In this document: in pieces, positions 1 to 8,522 of the stretch | Numbering within the stretch: the stretch's first letter is position 1 | How the letters are laid out: each line of letters starts with the position of its first letter | DNA from: Alphaproteobacteria bacterium | Lineage (GTDB): Bacteria > Pseudomonadota > Alphaproteobacteria > Rhizobiales > Xanthobacteraceae | Length of the DNA stretch: 32,781 bases | Assembly: GCA_005884765.1 (NCBI GenBank) | Contig: VAZV01000062.1 | Coordinates: 1-32,781 of the forward strand | Reading direction: 5' to 3' | Notes under the pieces: generated by a model | Database searches by the model: none | What the model saw: the letters and a program-made list of their open reading frames with translations, nothing else | Told to the model about the DNA's origin: nothing | Translations under genes and position numbers: made by a program

Positions 1-190
1 ATTTCGATTTGAAGCATCGGATAAACCGACTTCAGTGCCCGACCCGCGCCTTCTGCGCGTCGGTCGTGTCAAACTCCGACTTGAAATGACCGTCGACGAC
101 TGTCGCAAACCCTTCAGTAGGTGGCCGGTCAGCTCGTACGGCTTTCTTCGGTTCTGGCTCGTCAATCGAGAGAATGGGTCTTTTCATCAT
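1..190 (-). pseudogene. Small hypothetical protein, frameshifted and cut by the window edge
   Basis: Two adjacent ATGs (188-190, 185-187) follow an AAAGGA ribosome site. The frame encodes MMKRPILSIDEPEPKK and then VVDGHFKSEFDTTDAQK, but stops at 32-34 after an implausible RVGH tail. A different frame immediately before it reads GRALKSVYPMLQIEI to the window edge, which continues the protein naturally. A one- or two-base indel near 45-55 is therefore likely. The protein resembles a small soluble family that I associate with Bradyrhizobium, with no known function. The true end lies outside the window. Confidence 0.5.
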
Positions 191-318
191 TGTTCCTTTT
201 GTGATGCCGCGATCATGATCCTGCTTGAGCCCTTCTGGGCCTCGCTCGTTTGGCTTGCTCCGCAAGGAGCTGCCGTGCCCCTTGCGGGATGCCGCTTGGC
301 CGTCGTTCAACTGATGGC

Positions 319-602
319 TCAAGACAGCTGCTGAAATGCCGGCGGCAAGGGCTCACGGACGAGTTCGCTCAAGTTCAAAACCTCGCGGCTTTCCGTGATG
401 TCGGAGAACAGAACCTCGACAAAGGGATGCTGGCGGTTGGCCGCGGCGCCGCGCTGGTATTTCGCGCTCACGATCCGCTCGAGCGCCGCAAGGTTTAGCT
501 TGCCAAGCGCGTTGTATTGATTGCGGAACAGGCTTTGTCTTCCTCCAAGGTGCTCGATCGACTCGGCCTAAGTGCGGCATATGTCAGTGTTTCAGCAGGC
601 AT
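319..602 (-). pseudogene. Conserved small hypothetical gene, frameshifted
   Basis: A strong AGGAGA site lies seven bases before the ATG at 602, opening MPAETLTYAAL. That frame is lost within about 20 residues and closes after 35 codons. A second frame takes over from about 555 to the TGA at 319 and looks coding: RNQYNALGKLNLAALERIV, then HPFVEVLFSDITESREVLNL, ending PPAFQQLS. The two halves are read as one gene split by an indel or a small deletion. The opening resembles short DNA-binding-like proteins of Bradyrhizobium. Function is unknown. I see no domain that I can name. Confidence 0.45.
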
Positions 603-1842
603 CGGCTGTTCTCCTGGAACGAACCGGGCGGTCTGTTAACCGAAAAGTAACCGCACGCTAGGCTGCGATGGTTAAGCGATCGTTAATGGGTGGGCGGCAA
701 TCCGCCACCTGAGCGTGCCGCGACCGGGATGCGTTAGCCCATCTGACTTTCGCCTAGGGAAGCGCCGGCATCGTCGGGCATGCCGAGCCAATCCGTGTTG
801 TCCGCTCTACGTCGACGTCGACCCTACTCAATCACCTCGTCGACGACAGCAAGCAGGGACGGCGAATATATTGAGCGAATCAGGATCGCGCCTTTGAACC
901 GCTTGAGGCATGGATCACAAGCCTAATTACCCCGACCAGGGCGATTACGCCGGACCTGAAGCGACAACGGGGCTCTGACGCAAGGCAGTTCCCGGCCGCA
1001 AGGCCGTCTCGCCGCTCCTTGCCGCGATGACATCTGTAACGGGGACGGTCACGCGCTTCTTGCACATCTGGCCCTGCCGAACGCTCGACGAGCGCGCGAG
1101 GCTGCGGGATGAGGCGCTAGCCGACGGCGTCTGGCCACCGCTTGGCGGACCGAGCCATCTCACGGCCCAGCAAACTGACATCTACTTGCCTGCTTCCTTC
1201 TCGCCGATGCGCTGATGGGTGTTTCGCGCAGCAACATGACGAAAACCATGACTGCTCATCGTCCGTCGCTCGCGCACCTCCTGCCCTCCGGAATTTTTGT
1301 GGTGCAGGTCGGCGCCGTGCCCCGCTTCACAAGGCCTGCTCAGATTGGCCCTCGCAAGATTTCTCTTGATCTCCCGGTGCACACGTCGTGCACACGCCGC
1401 CCTCTAAGTAGTTGAAAAACTTAAACTCTCGCTCCAATCCATCATGGGCAAGTTTGAGCTAACTTGAGAAAACGTCGTCGAACGAGGTCAGGTGAACGAT
1501 CGCGCACGTCGGAACCTTTGCCCTCCGAAGGTACGTGTCAAGCCGGCTGGTGCGAAAAGTGAGGAAGAAAGAGTATTGTAATGCAAAGGCTTGCGAGGGA
1601 TCAGCTGCACAACGCAGTCTGATGGATGGGTCTAAATCCCGGAGGCGCAACCACCGATACCGACATTCAGTTCAGGTTGCGATCTAACCGAACCGAGGTT
1701 TTTCATCTCTTTTCGCGTCCAACAACTAGCGACTTGGGCTTGCGCGCTAGGTTCTTCATCAAAATCCGTCCTCCGACCCCACGTTCTGAAGCTACGGTTT
1801 GCGCGGTGACTAGGGGTAAGCACCGCGTTAGCAAACAGAGAT
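603..1842. other. 1.2 kb with no convincing gene
   Basis: Short open frames exist on both strands, but none combines a ribosome site, plausible composition and a recognisable family. A 22-codon frame at 910 (MDHKPNYPDQGDYAGPEATT) has coding-like composition but no clear ribosome site. The stretch probably holds eroded genes. Confidence 0.4.
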
Positions 1843-1919
1843 GCGCCCCTAACTCGGCTGGATAGAGCGCCACCCTCCGAACGTGGAGGCCACACGCTCG
1901 AATCGGGTCGGGCGCGCCA
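1843..1919 (+). pseudogene. Decayed tRNA-Arg(CCG)
   Basis: The 77 bases fold as a tRNA with anticodon CCG in the loop CTCCGAA, acceptor GCGCCC/GGGCGC and an encoded GCCA end. Several invariant or paired positions are damaged. Pair 7-66 is C-C, 10-25 is A-C, 31-39 is C-C and 51-63 is A-G; A14 is G and T54 is C. A functional tRNA-Arg(CCG) of this lineage would have all of these intact, so this is read as a dead copy. It is full length, unlike the 3' fragments usually left by integrases. The minus-strand reading (RFERVASTFGG) is the familiar false protein produced by this tRNA. Confidence 0.75.
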
Positions 1920-2009
1920 CTTTTCGCGACATGATTTTCGGAAGTTGGTCGCGCCGCCGCGTTCCGGCAGCGTCAGACGGGCGACCGCTTCCTGAGGTGG
2001 AGGTAACCC

Positions 2010-2308
2010 GGATCGAAGTCGCCCAGGGTCCATCTTTTCGATGAAGAGACCCTGGGCGTCTGGAAGATCGCCGGAGATATGGAACGAGAGGTACTGACGG
2101 CGGCCCGTTCGGAGAAGGTGGTAGCGAGCGACCATGCCGACACCACAAGCGCCGCAACTTCCGGATCATCGCCTTGGCGGATGAAATCCTCGTTCGGCTT
2201 GAAATTGCGGGCCGTTCACGTCAACCGGCCGATCTCGGCCACGTCGTTTTCCGTGAGCTCGGAGTGCTCCCTCAGATTTCGGACTAGGACCGCGTGCGCC
2301 TTCTCCAT
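2010..2308 (-). pseudogene. Crp/Fnr-family transcriptional regulator, broken
   Basis: A GGAG site precedes the ATG at 2308. The frame gives MEKAHAVLVRNL, then LTENDVAEIGRLT, an in-frame TGA (2216-2218), then FKPNEDFIRQGDDPEVAALV. After a lost base it continues as MVARYHLLRTGRRQYLSFHI and GDLPDAQGLFIEKMD. This is the cyclic-nucleotide-binding (PF00027) beta-roll of rhizobial Crp/Fnr regulators. The C-terminal helix-turn-helix is missing, and the sequence becomes unrecognisable before the dead tRNA. It has one nonsense codon, at least one frameshift and a truncation, so it cannot work as a regulator. The 16-bp palindrome at 2335-2350 sits just upstream and may have been its operator. Confidence 0.7.
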
Positions 2309-2334
2309 GGAGAGCTCCAAAAAAGCCTGTTTGG

Positions 2335-2350
2335 CGTATCAATTGATACG
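2335..2350. promoter_or_regulatory. 16-bp perfect palindrome, candidate operator
   Basis: CGTATCAATTGATACG is fully self-complementary and ends 27 bases before the start codon of the broken Crp/Fnr gene. The half-site ATCAA/TTGAT is that of FNR/FixK boxes, but with the halves abutted in reverse order and no 4-bp spacer, so it is not a standard FNR box. An operator for the local regulator or for another dimeric repressor is inferred from shape and position only. Confidence 0.45.
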
Positions 2351-2520
2351 TTGGCACCCCGGCCGCCCATCTAGACTGACGCCGTCCCACATGGCTTCAA
2401 AGCTTGTGTGGCGGTCCTGGAGTCTTTTCAGGCCGCAGCGGGCTGACCCAGATCGCTGTCGGACCCAACCGTTTTCCTTAGCAGCGGAACTTGCCGCTCA
2501 TCCGCCTGCCCATATTCGGA

Positions 2521-2545
2521 GGAACCGGCATGACCAACAAACGTT
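2521..2545 (+). promoter_or_regulatory. EcfG-type general-stress promoter of the HWE kinase
   Basis: GGAAC (2521-2525), 16-base spacer, CGTT (2542-2545). This is a full match to the EcfG consensus. The GGAGGAACC here mimics a ribosome site for an ATG at 2530, but it is better read as the -35 element. Transcription would begin near 2552, which leaves the 2629 ATG as the start. Confidence 0.75.
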
Positions 2546-2628
2546 TAGGTTCCCCGGACGAGCGGCGTCATACCGGTCCTTCTCGTGGTGCTCGGAATGG
2601 AGAGAAACAGGAAACAAGGGGCGACACC

Positions 2629-4122
2629 ATGTCTACTACCGTTAGCGTCAACCAGTCACCTTTCTGGGGATCTGACCCAGAGGAGAGCGCTCTGCACCCG
2701 GAGGAACGCGCCCTGTGCGGGGGCGAGGCTTGGTACCGCGAGCTGCTCGCTTCGCTGCCGGCCGCCATCTACACGACCGACGCCGAAGGGCGCATCACTT
2801 ACTACAACGAAGCCGCTGCAGAGCTTTGGGGGTGTCGGCCTGAACTGGGCAAGTCCGAGTTCTGCGGTTCCTGGAAACTCTATCGGGCCGACGGCCGGCC
2901 CATGCGGCACGATGAGTGCCCTATGGCGGTTTGCCTCCAGGTCGGACGTCCGATCAGGGGCATAGACGCGGTGGCAGAACGGCCCGATGGTACGCGCGTA
3001 TCGTTTCTGCCATACCCAACGCCCCTTTTCGATTCGAGACGTAACCTGACCGGCGCTGTGAACATGCTCGTTGACATCGGTGAACGAAAACAGGCGGAGA
3101 TGGCCGCACTGCGCCTCGCAGCCATTGTCGATTCTTCTGAAGACGCCATCGTCAGCAAAGATCTGAATGGAATCATTCAAACCTGGAATCAGGGGGCTGA
3201 GCGCCTCTTTGGCTACGAGGCAGCCGAAGTCCTTGGCAAATCCATCTTCATCATCATCCCGCCGGATCGTCACCACGAGGAACGCCGTATTCTCGAGTCC
3301 ATCAGGCGCGGCGAGCGCATTGCGCACTACGAAACGGTACGGCAGCGCAAAGACGGCTCTTTGGTCGAAATTTCGCTGACTGTCTCTCCTGTCAAGGATG
3401 CGGCTGGCAGAATACTCGGCGCTTCGAAAATTGCGCGTGATACCACCGAACGCAGGCGAGCGCAGGCGCGGCAGGAGCTGCTGGCTCGCGAGATCCACCA
3501 TCGCACCAAAAATCTGTTCGCAGTGGTGCAATCGGTGATCGCGCGGAGCTTTGTCGGCAAGCGGACTGTGAAGGAGGCCGAAGCGGCAGTTCGGAGCCGC
3601 CTGTCATCGCTGGCTCAAACGCATGTCATGCTGCTCGACAAGAACTGGGAGGGGGCTGACCTAACCGAGGTGATCGCCGCAGAGATGAGGCCCTACGGCG
3701 ATCGGGTGAAGATCAGAGGTCCCCGGGTCGGGCTCAATCCGAAAGCCGCACAGAACGTCGCGCTGGCGATCCACGAGTTGGCGACCAACGCAGCAAAGTA
3801 TGGGGCTCTGTCAAACGAAATCGGATGGGTCGACGTGAGTTGGTCAGTAAGCTCCTCGAATGGATCGAGCGCGCTCTGCTTCGCATGGCAGGAGTGTGAC
3901 GGTCCACCAGCGACGACTCCGCAGAGCAAGGGCTTTGGGAGTACCGTCCTTGAGGTCGTGATGCGCGACTACGGTCAGCCACAGATCAAATACGCAAGCG
4001 AAGGCCTCATCTATCGTCTCACCGCTCCGCTTGACGCCATCGCTTGCGTCGGCGGCTTGCAGCCCGCATCCCGTAAGGACCATTTAGCCTCGCGCCCCAA
4101 GCCGGGTTTGGAAGTGTCCTAA
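2629..4122 (+). CDS. PAS-PAS HWE-family sensor histidine kinase
   Basis: A 497-residue soluble kinase with no membrane segment. A first PAS domain spans about residues 35-155 (LPAAIYTTDAEGRITYYNEA) and a second about 160-285 (IVDSSEDAIVSKDLNG, ending SKIARDTTERRRAQ). The HWE dimerisation box is EIHHRTKNLFAVVQSVI with the phospho-acceptor around His291. The N box is HELATNAAKYGALS (Asn387), the family-defining W-x-E is FAWQECDGP (Trp420, Glu422), and the G box is GFGS near 435. HWE kinases typically phosphorylate response regulators, including PhyR of the general stress response. No response regulator is adjacent. An AAGGGG site precedes the chosen ATG. A longer frame opens at 2530 but would include the promoter -10. 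The EcfG promoter implies that the kinase belongs to the stress regulon it may feed. Confidence 0.93.
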   Translation: MSTTVSVNQSPFWGSDPEESALHPEERALCGGEAWYRELLASLPAAIYTTDAEGRITYYNEAAAELWGCRPELGKSEFCGSWKLYRADGRPMRHDECPMAVCLQVGRPIRGIDAVAERPDGTRVSFLPYPTPLFDSRRNLTGAVNMLVDIGERKQAEMAALRLAAIVDSSEDAIVSKDLNGIIQTWNQGAERLFGYEAAEVLGKSIFIIIPPDRHHEERRILESIRRGERIAHYETVRQRKDGSLVEISLTVSPVKDAAGRILGASKIARDTTERRRAQARQELLAREIHHRTKNLFAVVQSVIARSFVGKRTVKEAEAAVRSRLSSLAQTHVMLLDKNWEGADLTEVIAAEMRPYGDRVKIRGPRVGLNPKAAQNVALAIHELATNAAKYGALSNEIGWVDVSWSVSSSNGSSALCFAWQECDGPPATTPQSKGFGSTVLEVVMRDYGQPQIKYASEGLIYRLTAPLDAIACVGGLQPASRKDHLASRPKPGLEVS

Positions 4123-4161
4123 CGAGGTCGGGTACGCTTTGCGGCTCTCGATTCTTCGGAG

Positions 4162-4179
4162 CTTGGGACTCCTCCCAAG
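4162..4179 (+). terminator. Hairpin between convergent genes
   Basis: CTTGGGA-CTCC-TCCCAAG gives a perfect 7-bp stem, 40 bases after the kinase stop, flanked by a weaker outer pairing (CTTCGG/CCGAGAAG). No T-run follows, so termination is only a possibility. It lies between the converging kinase and permease genes. Confidence 0.35.
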
Positions 4180-4282
4180 AAGCGCCGAGAAGCAGATTTG
4201 CAGTGTTTCATTTCCGCCTTGACATTGGCGCAAGCTGACGGGCGCTGTTAATGTAATGAGCAGCTGCGCGGCCGATGACCGT

Positions 4283-6136
4283 TCACGCCACACCGCCGGT
4301 CGCGGGTAACATATTCCCGACGCCGTCCTCGGAGACAGTCTGCGGAGAAGCAGACGGACTCGCGAGTTTCGCGCGCTGTTCGGCCACGGCCCGTGCAATC
4401 TCCAGCATGTCCTCCAAGGACGAAGCGTAGTCGTCGGCGCCCATCCTTGCGAGTTTCTCCTGGGGCTGCCTGGCGGATTTCTGAATCAAACCGAGAACGC
4501 GTGCATCGAGATAAAGCACGCAGATCAGGGCAACGTCGTCGATCTGCAAGGACGACAGTTTCTCGCGCGAGGACGCTTCAGCAATGCTTGTGCTCGCGGC
4601 CATATCTTCCTGTTCGATCAGCTGCGACAGCATCCTGGTGGCCAAGCCATCGAACGGACCGCGGCCGGAGATGCACAAGATGTGGGCGCCGCTCCCGAGA
4701 GCAGGTGCCGGGCCTGATGTTTGACGCTTGGCTTCCTGCTTGTGACCGAACTCTTGTGCAAAATCGATGAGCTCCTCAAAATTGGACCGAAATCTTTCAG
4801 CATCAGAGTGCGACAGCTTACTCGCTCGAAAATCTGCAGAGGCGAACTGGAGAGCCTCGATTGCCACGTTATCGTAGTAGTTCATCAGGCTGTGCTCTCC
4901 AGCCAGCTCCTCCAACTGCTCTTCCGCTTCGTTGGCGTTGTCCGCGAGAAGTCGCTGGTACAGGTTTTCAGACGGGCGCAAAGCCGGGCGGCTGCCGAGG
5001 AGAATGTCGATGAAGGAGAGCTGTTCGATGTGCCGGCCGAGTACGACGGCACACAGCGTGAGTGGGGTTGAGATAATCAACCCGATCGGGCCCCAGAGCC
5101 AGGTCCAGAAAATTGCGGCGATGACGACGGCAATCGGCGAGAGTCCCGTGCTATGTCCGTAGAGCAGCGGCTCGAGGAGCTGGCCCGCGAGAAATTCCGT
5201 TATGGCGTAAAGCCCGACCGTCAACAGCGCCATCGACCAGCCCGGTTCGATTGACGCGGCAACCAGGGTCGGAAGTGCCGCCGCAATCCACGCGCCGATA
5301 TACGGGACAAAACGCAAGACGCCACCCATGACGCCCCACAACACCGGATGCGGCAGTCCTATGAAGTACGTTCCGATCGATACGACTATTCCAAAGGCGG
5401 AGTTAATCGCAAGTTGTGCGATGAAATAGCGGCTGAGCCCCTCACCTGCGTCGTCCATCGCGGACGTCGTGCGGCTTAAATCATGTGATCCGAACACGCG
5501 AATGGCGCGGTCTCGGATGTCTTCCCGATAAAGCAGCGCGAAGATGGTGACCACGATCATGATGATGACCGTGGCAACTGGGTGAAGGATTGGACCAAGG
5601 ACCGTTGCTCCGACCTGAACAGGCGATGGTGGCGGCTGTTGAACAATGACCGGCAGCGGCTTCTGGGAGTTGGGAGAAGGGGGACTGGTCTCACGCGAAC
5701 TCTGTGGCTGCTGCTCTGGGCGCGACTCGAAACGGCTGATAGCGCCCGACAGAGGAGCGAGCGTAGTATCACGCAGCTTCGTAATCTTGCTTTCCAGCGT
5801 GTTTTGGTATTGAGGAAGCTGCGCGAACAGGTCAGCGACCTGCGTGCCGATGACGGTTCCAAGCCCGACGATGATCCCGAGCGCAAGGAGCACGGTCGCG
5901 ACGATTGCGGGGACCCGCGGGATTCCGACGCGGCGCAGCCAATTGGCCAAGGGAGCGAGAATAAACGTGAGGAGCGCAGCAAGTGTAATCGGAATGAGCA
6001 CTTCGCTGGCCACATAGAGCGCCCCGACAATAATGGCTGCGGTGATCATCCCAGCCGCCCGGGTGATTTGCTTGCGGTCGCGCTGCCAGTCGATCGGGTT
6101 GTCAGAGGGGCCTTGAGGCTGAGCTTCTGAAGCCAT
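4283..6136 (-). CDS. AI-2E family transporter with long C-terminal extension
   Basis: A 617-residue inner-membrane protein of the AI-2E/PerM family (PF01594). An N-terminal hydrophobic pair (ITAAIIVGALYVASEVLIPI, ILAPLANWL) and the family core follow. The core includes the hallmark PYIGAWIAAALPTLVA and the terminal block LLEPLLYGHSTGLSPIAVVI-WTWLWGP. Ordinary members have about 350 residues. Here a soluble tail of about 220 residues follows, helical at first and then with an alternating strand/helix look (GAHILCISGRGPFDGLATRM, DDVALICVLYLDARVL). The family includes exporters and sodium/proton antiporters, and the substrate cannot be told here. The 6136 ATG has a GAGGGA site. An ATG at 6181 is in frame but has none. 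An EcfG promoter lies upstream. Confidence 0.9.
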   Translation of the reverse strand: MASEAQPQGPSDNPIDWQRDRKQITRAAGMITAAIIVGALYVASEVLIPITLAALLTFILAPLANWLRRVGIPRVPAIVATVLLALGIIVGLGTVIGTQVADLFAQLPQYQNTLESKITKLRDTTLAPLSGAISRFESRPEQQPQSSRETSPPSPNSQKPLPVIVQQPPPSPVQVGATVLGPILHPVATVIIMIVVTIFALLYREDIRDRAIRVFGSHDLSRTTSAMDDAGEGLSRYFIAQLAINSAFGIVVSIGTYFIGLPHPVLWGVMGGVLRFVPYIGAWIAAALPTLVAASIEPGWSMALLTVGLYAITEFLAGQLLEPLLYGHSTGLSPIAVVIAAIFWTWLWGPIGLIISTPLTLCAVVLGRHIEQLSFIDILLGSRPALRPSENLYQRLLADNANEAEEQLEELAGEHSLMNYYDNVAIEALQFASADFRASKLSHSDAERFRSNFEELIDFAQEFGHKQEAKRQTSGPAPALGSGAHILCISGRGPFDGLATRMLSQLIEQEDMAASTSIAEASSREKLSSLQIDDVALICVLYLDARVLGLIQKSARQPQEKLARMGADDYASSLEDMLEIARAVAEQRAKLASPSASPQTVSEDGVGNMLPATGGVA

Positions 6137-6209
6137 CTGTCCCTCACTTGAGCGACCGAGCCCCAAGCGACCAAGACGCATGGTTCGAAGCTCGGCGCCT
6201 GCGATTTAG

Positions 6210-6234
6210 AACGTTGCGCTCTCGCGCCTGTTCC
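6210..6234 (-). promoter_or_regulatory. EcfG-type promoter of the AI-2E permease
   Basis: On the minus strand GGAAC (6234-6230), 16-base spacer, CGTT (6213-6210). This is a full consensus match, 74 bases before the chosen start, with no other gene between. Confidence 0.7.
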
Positions 6235-6470
6235 GTCCTTCGCAACCATATGATCATGATCCTGCGGACCTTCCGCTAGATCACGGCCGGGGTTTGAGGT
6301 AATAGTTGCTGTCAACCTTCGACGTCCCGAGCCGGCATAGCTCCAACTGGGGTGGGCAACCGGTGCCAGCAAGGGAACCCGAACCGGCAAATCGTAGATC
6401 CCACGACAGCCGCCACCCTTACCAAAGCGGAGTGTCTGCCGCGATGGTGTCCGCGCCGCTCAGCTCGCCG

Positions 6471-6572
6471 GCGGGCTCTGAGCAACCCGGCTGCAATCTC
6501 GAACTCCGGAGCGAGGGCGTCGTATTGCGCCTTGACTTTCGGGTTGGCGAGGAGACGAGCCTTGAGCTTTCG
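6471..6572 (-). pseudogene. XRE/HigA-type antitoxin scrap
   Basis: The minus strand encodes KLKARLLANPKVKAQYDALA followed by PEFEIAAGLLRAR. This is the conserved opening of HigA-like XRE antitoxins, which continues into the helix-turn-helix in intact members. A TAA stands immediately upstream in frame, and the helix-turn-helix part is not readable downstream. No toxin gene is next to it. It is a remnant only. Confidence 0.6.
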
Positions 6573-6668
6573 TTAGCCGCCGAGCGGGGGCGCAGCACGC
6601 GCCCGCATTGACAGGGCGGCAGCGGTCCGGCCCAATTGTTACGAGCACGCGCCTTCGCCGAGCCTGCG

Positions 6669-7802
6669 CTACAGGCTGAGCCCTCGGTTTCTTCCTGAGG
6701 TCCACTCGATGCCGCCATCGTCGCGCTGAAGACCGGCGATGTGGCGGCCGATATGCCGCTCGAGTAGTGGCTGCCACGGAACGAGCCGAAAACCGAGACC
6801 GTCGTCGATCATGGCAAAACGGCCACTGACGAGATTTGCGGTTCCAGTCAGACGGCCGCTGATGTGATCGCCGGGAGTCGTAGAAGAGTAGGTCAGTCCG
6901 CGCTCTCTTGCCATCTGCTGTCCGACGCGCTCGACTTCCAGTCGCTCAAGACTTGCTGGTAAGTCGACTGGGACACGGATTTTGCCATCTTTGGCGGTTG
7001 CAAGTCCCATCTCCACAAGTCGCTGCGCCCTCCGATTCATGGCTTTGCCGACCTCCCGGCCAAAGCCGCTGTCTCGGATTTCCGAGCGGTCATCGGCGAT
7101 CATCTGGCGGTCGAGCCAGGTCGTACCGTCGCTGCCAATCTGCTGGTCGAGGCTGAGGGTCGAGAGCGTTCGGATTCTAAGCCCATCACCGCCGTGGCTC
7201 AGATCGTAGGCCTGCCCGCGTTTGACGATGTCCTCAGGGACCTTCCAATGATCGGCATCGATCCGCTCGACATGCCCGGCCCGGCGCAGGGCCTCCAAGC
7301 GGCGGACATGGGAGCGGACGAAGACGTCGGGGTCCTTGCCCTGCCCCTCAAAGCTGTCGCGGATGCGCTCCAGATGCCGGCTCGGCCGGTAAATGCCGTC
7401 GTCCTCCACAGCATTGCCGGCAATGTTGCGGTCGGCCGGTCTTGGACCGGACACGACTGGGGCGGCTTCCACGATCATGTCCCGCCCCACCTCTTCGATC
7501 CGGGTCGGGTCCCTGAACTCCATGTGGTGGACCCGGCCATCGATGCCGTCGACTACCAGATAGACCCGCTCGCCCATCTCGTTCTCGGCAACACCCTTGG
7601 CCAGGACCCGGCCGACGATCTTCTGGCCTGAGCCTTCGTCGTGAAGGGCGAATTGGCCAGCCCAGCGCTCCTCGGCAATGCCGTTCTTCGTCAGCGCCCG
7701 GTGGATGGTGTTGATGACCGCGTTGCGATGGCCAAGCTCCTTCAGGGTGGCTTCTGCGCGATCGGAGACACCTACATCGGGGCGATTTCGAGTGTGCAAC
7801 AA
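6669..7802 (-). pseudogene. Relaxase C-terminal half (DUF3363), catalytic part missing
   Basis: The 377 codons match the DUF3363 C-terminal region of rhizobial VirD2-like relaxases: HTRNRPDVGVSDRAEATLKE, ELGHRNAVINTIHRALTKNG, GERVYLVVDGIDGRVHHMEF, and the usual ending WTSGRNRGLSL. Intact relaxases carry an N-terminal nicking domain with a catalytic tyrosine and a His triad. That half is absent, and the frame begins only with a TTG lacking a ribosome site, beside an IS630 scrap. The neighbours normally found with it (DUF2840, S26 peptidase, repA/parA) are not present. It marks a lost conjugative or mobilisable element and cannot nick DNA. Confidence 0.8.
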
Positions 7803-7874
7803 CTCTTGCCACCGCAGGTATCATGTCCACTTCACGCGACTTCCGCGTCATGGATCAATCAGGTCGAACGCTAG

Positions 7875-8075
7875 TTCGCTGAACTCACCAGAAATCAAAT
7901 CCAGGGAGGTATTCACACTTCCGTCAAGCAGCTCGAGGCCGACATCCGTATCTTCATCGACCTGCACAACAAAAACCCAAGGCCCTTCAAATGGACCAAG
8001 TCTGCCGACCAGATCCTGGCTTCGGTCAAACGCTTCTGCCGCAAAGCCCAGCAGACTTTATGTGGCGAACTTTAG
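7875..8075 (+). mobile_element. IS630-family transposase, C-terminal remnant
   Basis: The frame 7875-8075 reads FAELTRNQIQGG, SVKQLEADIRIFIDLHN, PFKWTKSADQILASVKRFC, which is the typical C-terminus of IS630-family DDE transposases. The DDE core and any start are absent, and no terminal inverted repeats were recognised. The remnant abuts the truncated relaxase, so the insertion may have caused that truncation. Confidence 0.75.
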
Positions 8076-8213
8076 ATTCACGTGACTAGGCTGGAACGGT
8101 CCAAAGACAGTTTCAACGAACAGGCAAAAACGGCAACGGCACTTACGGCGCTGAAACGTAAGATGACGGCGACTTTGAAAAAGCGCGCGTTAAAGCAAAA
8201 AGCAATGGCGCAG

Positions 8214-8522
8214 TTACTTTTGCGGACGCTCGCTCGGCAGGCTTCGCATGAATTCACCGGCTATCTCGATTTGCGTTCGTAAGAACTCGGCTTGTAGAGC
8301 CATCGTTTCTTGAAGGTCTTGCGCATTGGCAAGCTTGCGCGCGTGATCGAACGCGGCTTTGACGTTTTGCTGTGCCACTGACAGCACGGTCTTTGCGGCA
8401 TCGGACACCATAGATGCGTTTGCAGCATTGAAGAAAAACGAGAAGGCTTTTTCGGTCTGATCAATGGTCTTGTCGACTAACTCGCGAATGTCAGCCGGTA
8501 CGTCTAAGTGCGGTTCGGTCAT
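8214..8522 (-). CDS. Phasin family protein
   Basis: A 102-residue helical protein of the phasin family (PF09361), which coats polyhydroxyalkanoate granules or acts as a related amphipathic scaffold. The signature stretches are KTIDQTEKAFSFFFNAANAS, QNVKAAFDHARKLANAQDLQ and QAEFLRTQIEIAGEFMRSL. No signal peptide or membrane segment is present. An AAGGG site lies about ten bases before the ATG at 8522; a start 15 codons further upstream would add an arginine-rich leader and is less likely. No PHA synthesis gene is nearby. Confidence 0.85.
   Translation of the reverse strand: MTEPHLDVPADIRELVDKTIDQTEKAFSFFFNAANASMVSDAAKTVLSVAQQNVKAAFDHARKLANAQDLQETMALQAEFLRTQIEIAGEFMRSLPSERPQK

Noticed and set aside
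971..997. EcfG-like box GGAAC-N18-CGTT on the minus strand
   Set aside because: Spacer of 18 and no supported gene downstream.
1377..1397. Direct repeat GTGCACACG-TC-GTGCACACG
   Set aside because: Short, isolated, and no third unit or associated gene; not a repeat array.
2082..2111. GGAAC followed by CGTT after 20 bases
   Set aside because: Spacer too long and located inside the broken Crp/Fnr gene.
1632..2135. 167-codon minus-strand frame across the tRNA region
   Set aside because: Chimera of Crp/Fnr remnant, false tRNA translation and unrelated sequence; not one protein.
2530..2628. Longer N-terminus for the HWE kinase from an ATG with GGAGGA upstream
   Set aside because: GGAGGAACC is the -35 of a perfect EcfG promoter and the -10 lies inside the extension; the added residues are low-quality and outside the PAS domain.
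2656..3531. 291-codon open frame on the minus strand
   Set aside because: Shadow of the kinase gene; no ribosome site and no family resemblance.
211..6265. 14-base repeat GATCATGATCCTGC at 211 and 6252
   Set aside because: A few 14-base repeats are expected by chance in 32 kb; the contexts share nothing else.
7348..7851. 167-codon minus-strand frame overlapping the relaxase stump
   Set aside because: Out of frame with the recognisable DUF3363 sequence, with shadow-like composition.
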